Assembly: GCA_903849835.1 (NCBI GenBank)
Contig: CAINKA010000001.1
Coordinates: forward strand, 1 to 6,524
Length of the DNA stretch: 6,524 nucleotides
Reading direction: 5' to 3'
Origin: an uncultured Alphaproteobacteria bacterium
Lineage (GTDB): Bacteria > Pseudomonadota > Alphaproteobacteria > Rickettsiales > UBA1997
The notes under the pieces are model-generated. The model did no database searches. It saw nothing but the letters and a program-made list of their open reading frames with translations, and was not told where the DNA came from. The position numbers were made by a program, and so were the translations under genes. This document shows positions 5,582 through 6,524 of the stretch, in pieces. The stretch's first letter is position 1, and every line of letters begins with the position of its first letter.

Positions 5582-5620
5582 ACAAGTTCGGCATGAACAT
5601 CGAGACAGGCTTAGCATTAA
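5575..5620 (+). repeat. Two decayed 23-base family A units in tandem
   Basis: CATCGAGACAAGTTCGGCAT (5575-5594, unit to 5597) and CATCGAGACAGGCTTAGCAT (5598-5617, unit to 5620) follow the intact copy without a gap. Each keeps the CGACA(A/G)GCTCAGCATGA core in degraded form and neither forms a good stem. They extend the repeat cluster almost to the sdhB stop. Confidence 0.6.
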
Positions 5621-5622
5621 TT

Positions 5623-5632
5623 GCGCCCCTAC
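5623..5632 (-). repeat. Family B head fragment supplying the sdhB stop
   Basis: On the minus strand the end of sdhB reads GTAGGGGCGC, identical to the family B head for nine bases. Its TAG is the sdhB stop codon. Only the head is present, with no hairpin half. At this length a chance match cannot be excluded, but pheA ends the same way. Confidence 0.45.
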
Positions 5633-6426
5633 GCCTTCCGATCCGCAATCGCTTGCTTAATCGAGCCAATTGCCTTCGCCGGATTTAATCCCTTCGGACA
5701 AGTGTTGGTGCAATTCATGATTGTGTGGCAGCGGTAAAGTTTGAATGGATCTTCGAGGGCGTCGAGGCGTTCGTCTGTTGCTTCGTCGCGTGAATCAACA
5801 ATCCAGCGTTGCGCTTGCAGCAAGGTTGCAGGCCCCAAATATTTTTCGCCATTCCACCAATAACTTGGACAAGAAGTTGAGCAGCAGGCACACATGATGC
5901 ATTCGTAAAGCCCGTCTAATTTTTCGCGATCTTCTGGAGATTGTAGGCGCTCTTTATTCGGATTTTCCGGCGCTGATGTTTGCAGCCACGGCTTGATCGA
6001 TTTGTGCTGTTCGTAAAAATGCGTGAGATCGGGCACGAGATCTTTCACCACAGGCATGTGCGGTAGCGGATAAATTTTTACTGCTCCATTGCCACAATCC
6101 GAAATTGCCTTTGTGCAGGCGAGGGTGTTGGTGCCGTCGATATTCATCGCGCAAGATCCGCAAATTCCTTCGCGACAAGAGCGACGGAAAGTCACCGAGG
6201 CGTCATGCTCAGATTTTATTTTAATTAGAGCATCGAGCACCATCGGCCCGCACTCATCCATGTCGATTTCGAAGCGATCAATGTGCGGATTTTTTTTCTC
6301 CGCATCTTCGGGGTCGTAACGATAAACTTCGAAGAGACGCAAATTTTTCGCGCCATCTTTCGCCTTAAAAACTTTTCCGGCTTTTTTATCGATTTGTGAA
6401 TTTTTCGGGAGCGTGAATTCGGCCAT
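5629..6426 (-). CDS. sdhB: Succinate dehydrogenase iron-sulfur subunit
   Basis: SdhB carries electrons from the flavin subunit SdhA to ubiquinone in respiratory complex II, on the cytoplasmic face of the inner membrane. The 265-residue product has the N-terminal plant-type ferredoxin domain, with the 2Fe-2S cysteines C84, C89, C92 and C104. The C-terminal domain carries CIMCACCSTSCP (176-187) and CHTIMNCTNTCP (233-244). By analogy with E. coli, C176, C179, C182 and C243 hold the 4Fe-4S cluster, and C186, C233 and C239 the 3Fe-4S cluster. All ligands are present and length is typical of alphaproteobacteria. No sdhA, sdhC or sdhD is visible, and at least 98 bases upstream contain no gene. The other subunits are either further upstream or elsewhere. 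The start ATG has no Shine-Dalgarno, only an A/T-rich leader. Confidence 0.97.
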   Translation of the reverse strand: MAEFTLPKNSQIDKKAGKVFKAKDGAKNLRLFEVYRYDPEDAEKKNPHIDRFEIDMDECGPMVLDALIKIKSEHDASVTFRRSCREGICGSCAMNIDGTNTLACTKAISDCGNGAVKIYPLPHMPVVKDLVPDLTHFYEQHKSIKPWLQTSAPENPNKERLQSPEDREKLDGLYECIMCACCSTSCPSYWWNGEKYLGPATLLQAQRWIVDSRDEATDERLDALEDPFKLYRCHTIMNCTNTCPKGLNPAKAIGSIKQAIADRKA

Positions 6427-6484
6427 AAATTTTTTTACGTTTTTTTTAGTTCTTACAAGTTGGACTCAATGCGTGACCAAATGC

Positions 6485-6509
6485 AGGACGGGGTTTGTAA
6501 CCCCGTCCT
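6485..6509. repeat. Family C hairpin repeat
   Basis: AGGACGGGGTT (6485-6495) and AACCCCGTCCT (6499-6509) form a perfect 11-bp stem with a TGT loop. It is strikingly G/C-rich against its surroundings and lies 58 bases upstream of the sdhB start. From memory, similar GGACGGGGTT..AACCCCGTCC hairpins are dispersed in other bacterial genomes. It has no T-tract on either side. The flanks (6427-6484 and 6510-6524) show no gene. Confidence 0.75.
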
Positions 6510-6524
6510 CACGTTCAGTTCAAA

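Noticed and set aside
5495..5620. CRISPR-like array of family A repeats
   Set aside because: Units are in mixed orientation, decayed and without regular unique spacers. No cas genes are present.
6430..6475. sdhB promoter TTGGTC-17-TGTAAG on the minus strand
   Set aside because: The -35 matches only three of six consensus positions and the -10 four of six. This is not distinguishable from chance in AT-rich DNA.

Overview
This window looks like chromosomal housekeeping DNA from an AT-rich alphaproteobacterium. Three things support that placement: a UbiG with the alphaproteobacterial N-terminus (EWWD...GKFKPLHQFNPIR), a short type II DAHP synthase, and a prephenate dehydratase whose ACT domain carries the alpha-type LESY variant of the ESRP motif. 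A Rickettsiales- or Holosporales-like lineage is possible. Intact aromatic amino acid, proline and ubiquinone genes argue against a highly reduced intracellular parasite. I cannot place it more finely by reading alone.

Layout: positions 97-3120 (minus strand) hold type II DAHP synthase, era and ubiG in transcription order, closely spaced and probably one transcription unit. Positions 3121-3207 are a compact divergent control region. Reading from it toward the minus strand is a near-consensus promoter with a perfect palindrome in its spacer. Reading toward the plus strand is pheA (3208-4047). Positions 4044-4202, between convergent pheA and rnhA, are packed with palindromic repeats. Positions 4203-5455 (minus) hold proC and rnhA, overlapping by four bases. 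Positions 5456-5628 are another repeat cluster, followed by sdhB (5629-6426, minus) and a hairpin repeat near the right edge.

Genes together: the DAHP synthase makes the first shikimate-pathway intermediate and PheA commits prephenate to phenylalanine, so the divergent pair may share control. UbiG makes ubiquinone, the electron acceptor of the succinate dehydrogenase that contains SdhB. Era (16S rRNA and 30S maturation), RNase HI (RNA:DNA hybrids) and ProC (proline) are unlinked housekeeping functions.

There is no defence system, phage, transposase or CRISPR array. The interesting layer is the small palindromic repeats. Family A has the core CTTCGACAAGCTCAG inside complementary arms. Family B has a GTAGGGGCG head and a short-loop hairpin. 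Family C is a GGACGGGG hairpin. Copies differ by paired changes that preserve their hairpins. Family B sequence supplies the TAG stop codons of pheA and sdhB, and a family B-like hairpin sits in frame inside ubiG, reminiscent of Rickettsia palindromic elements. None of the seven chosen starts has a clear Shine-Dalgarno sequence.
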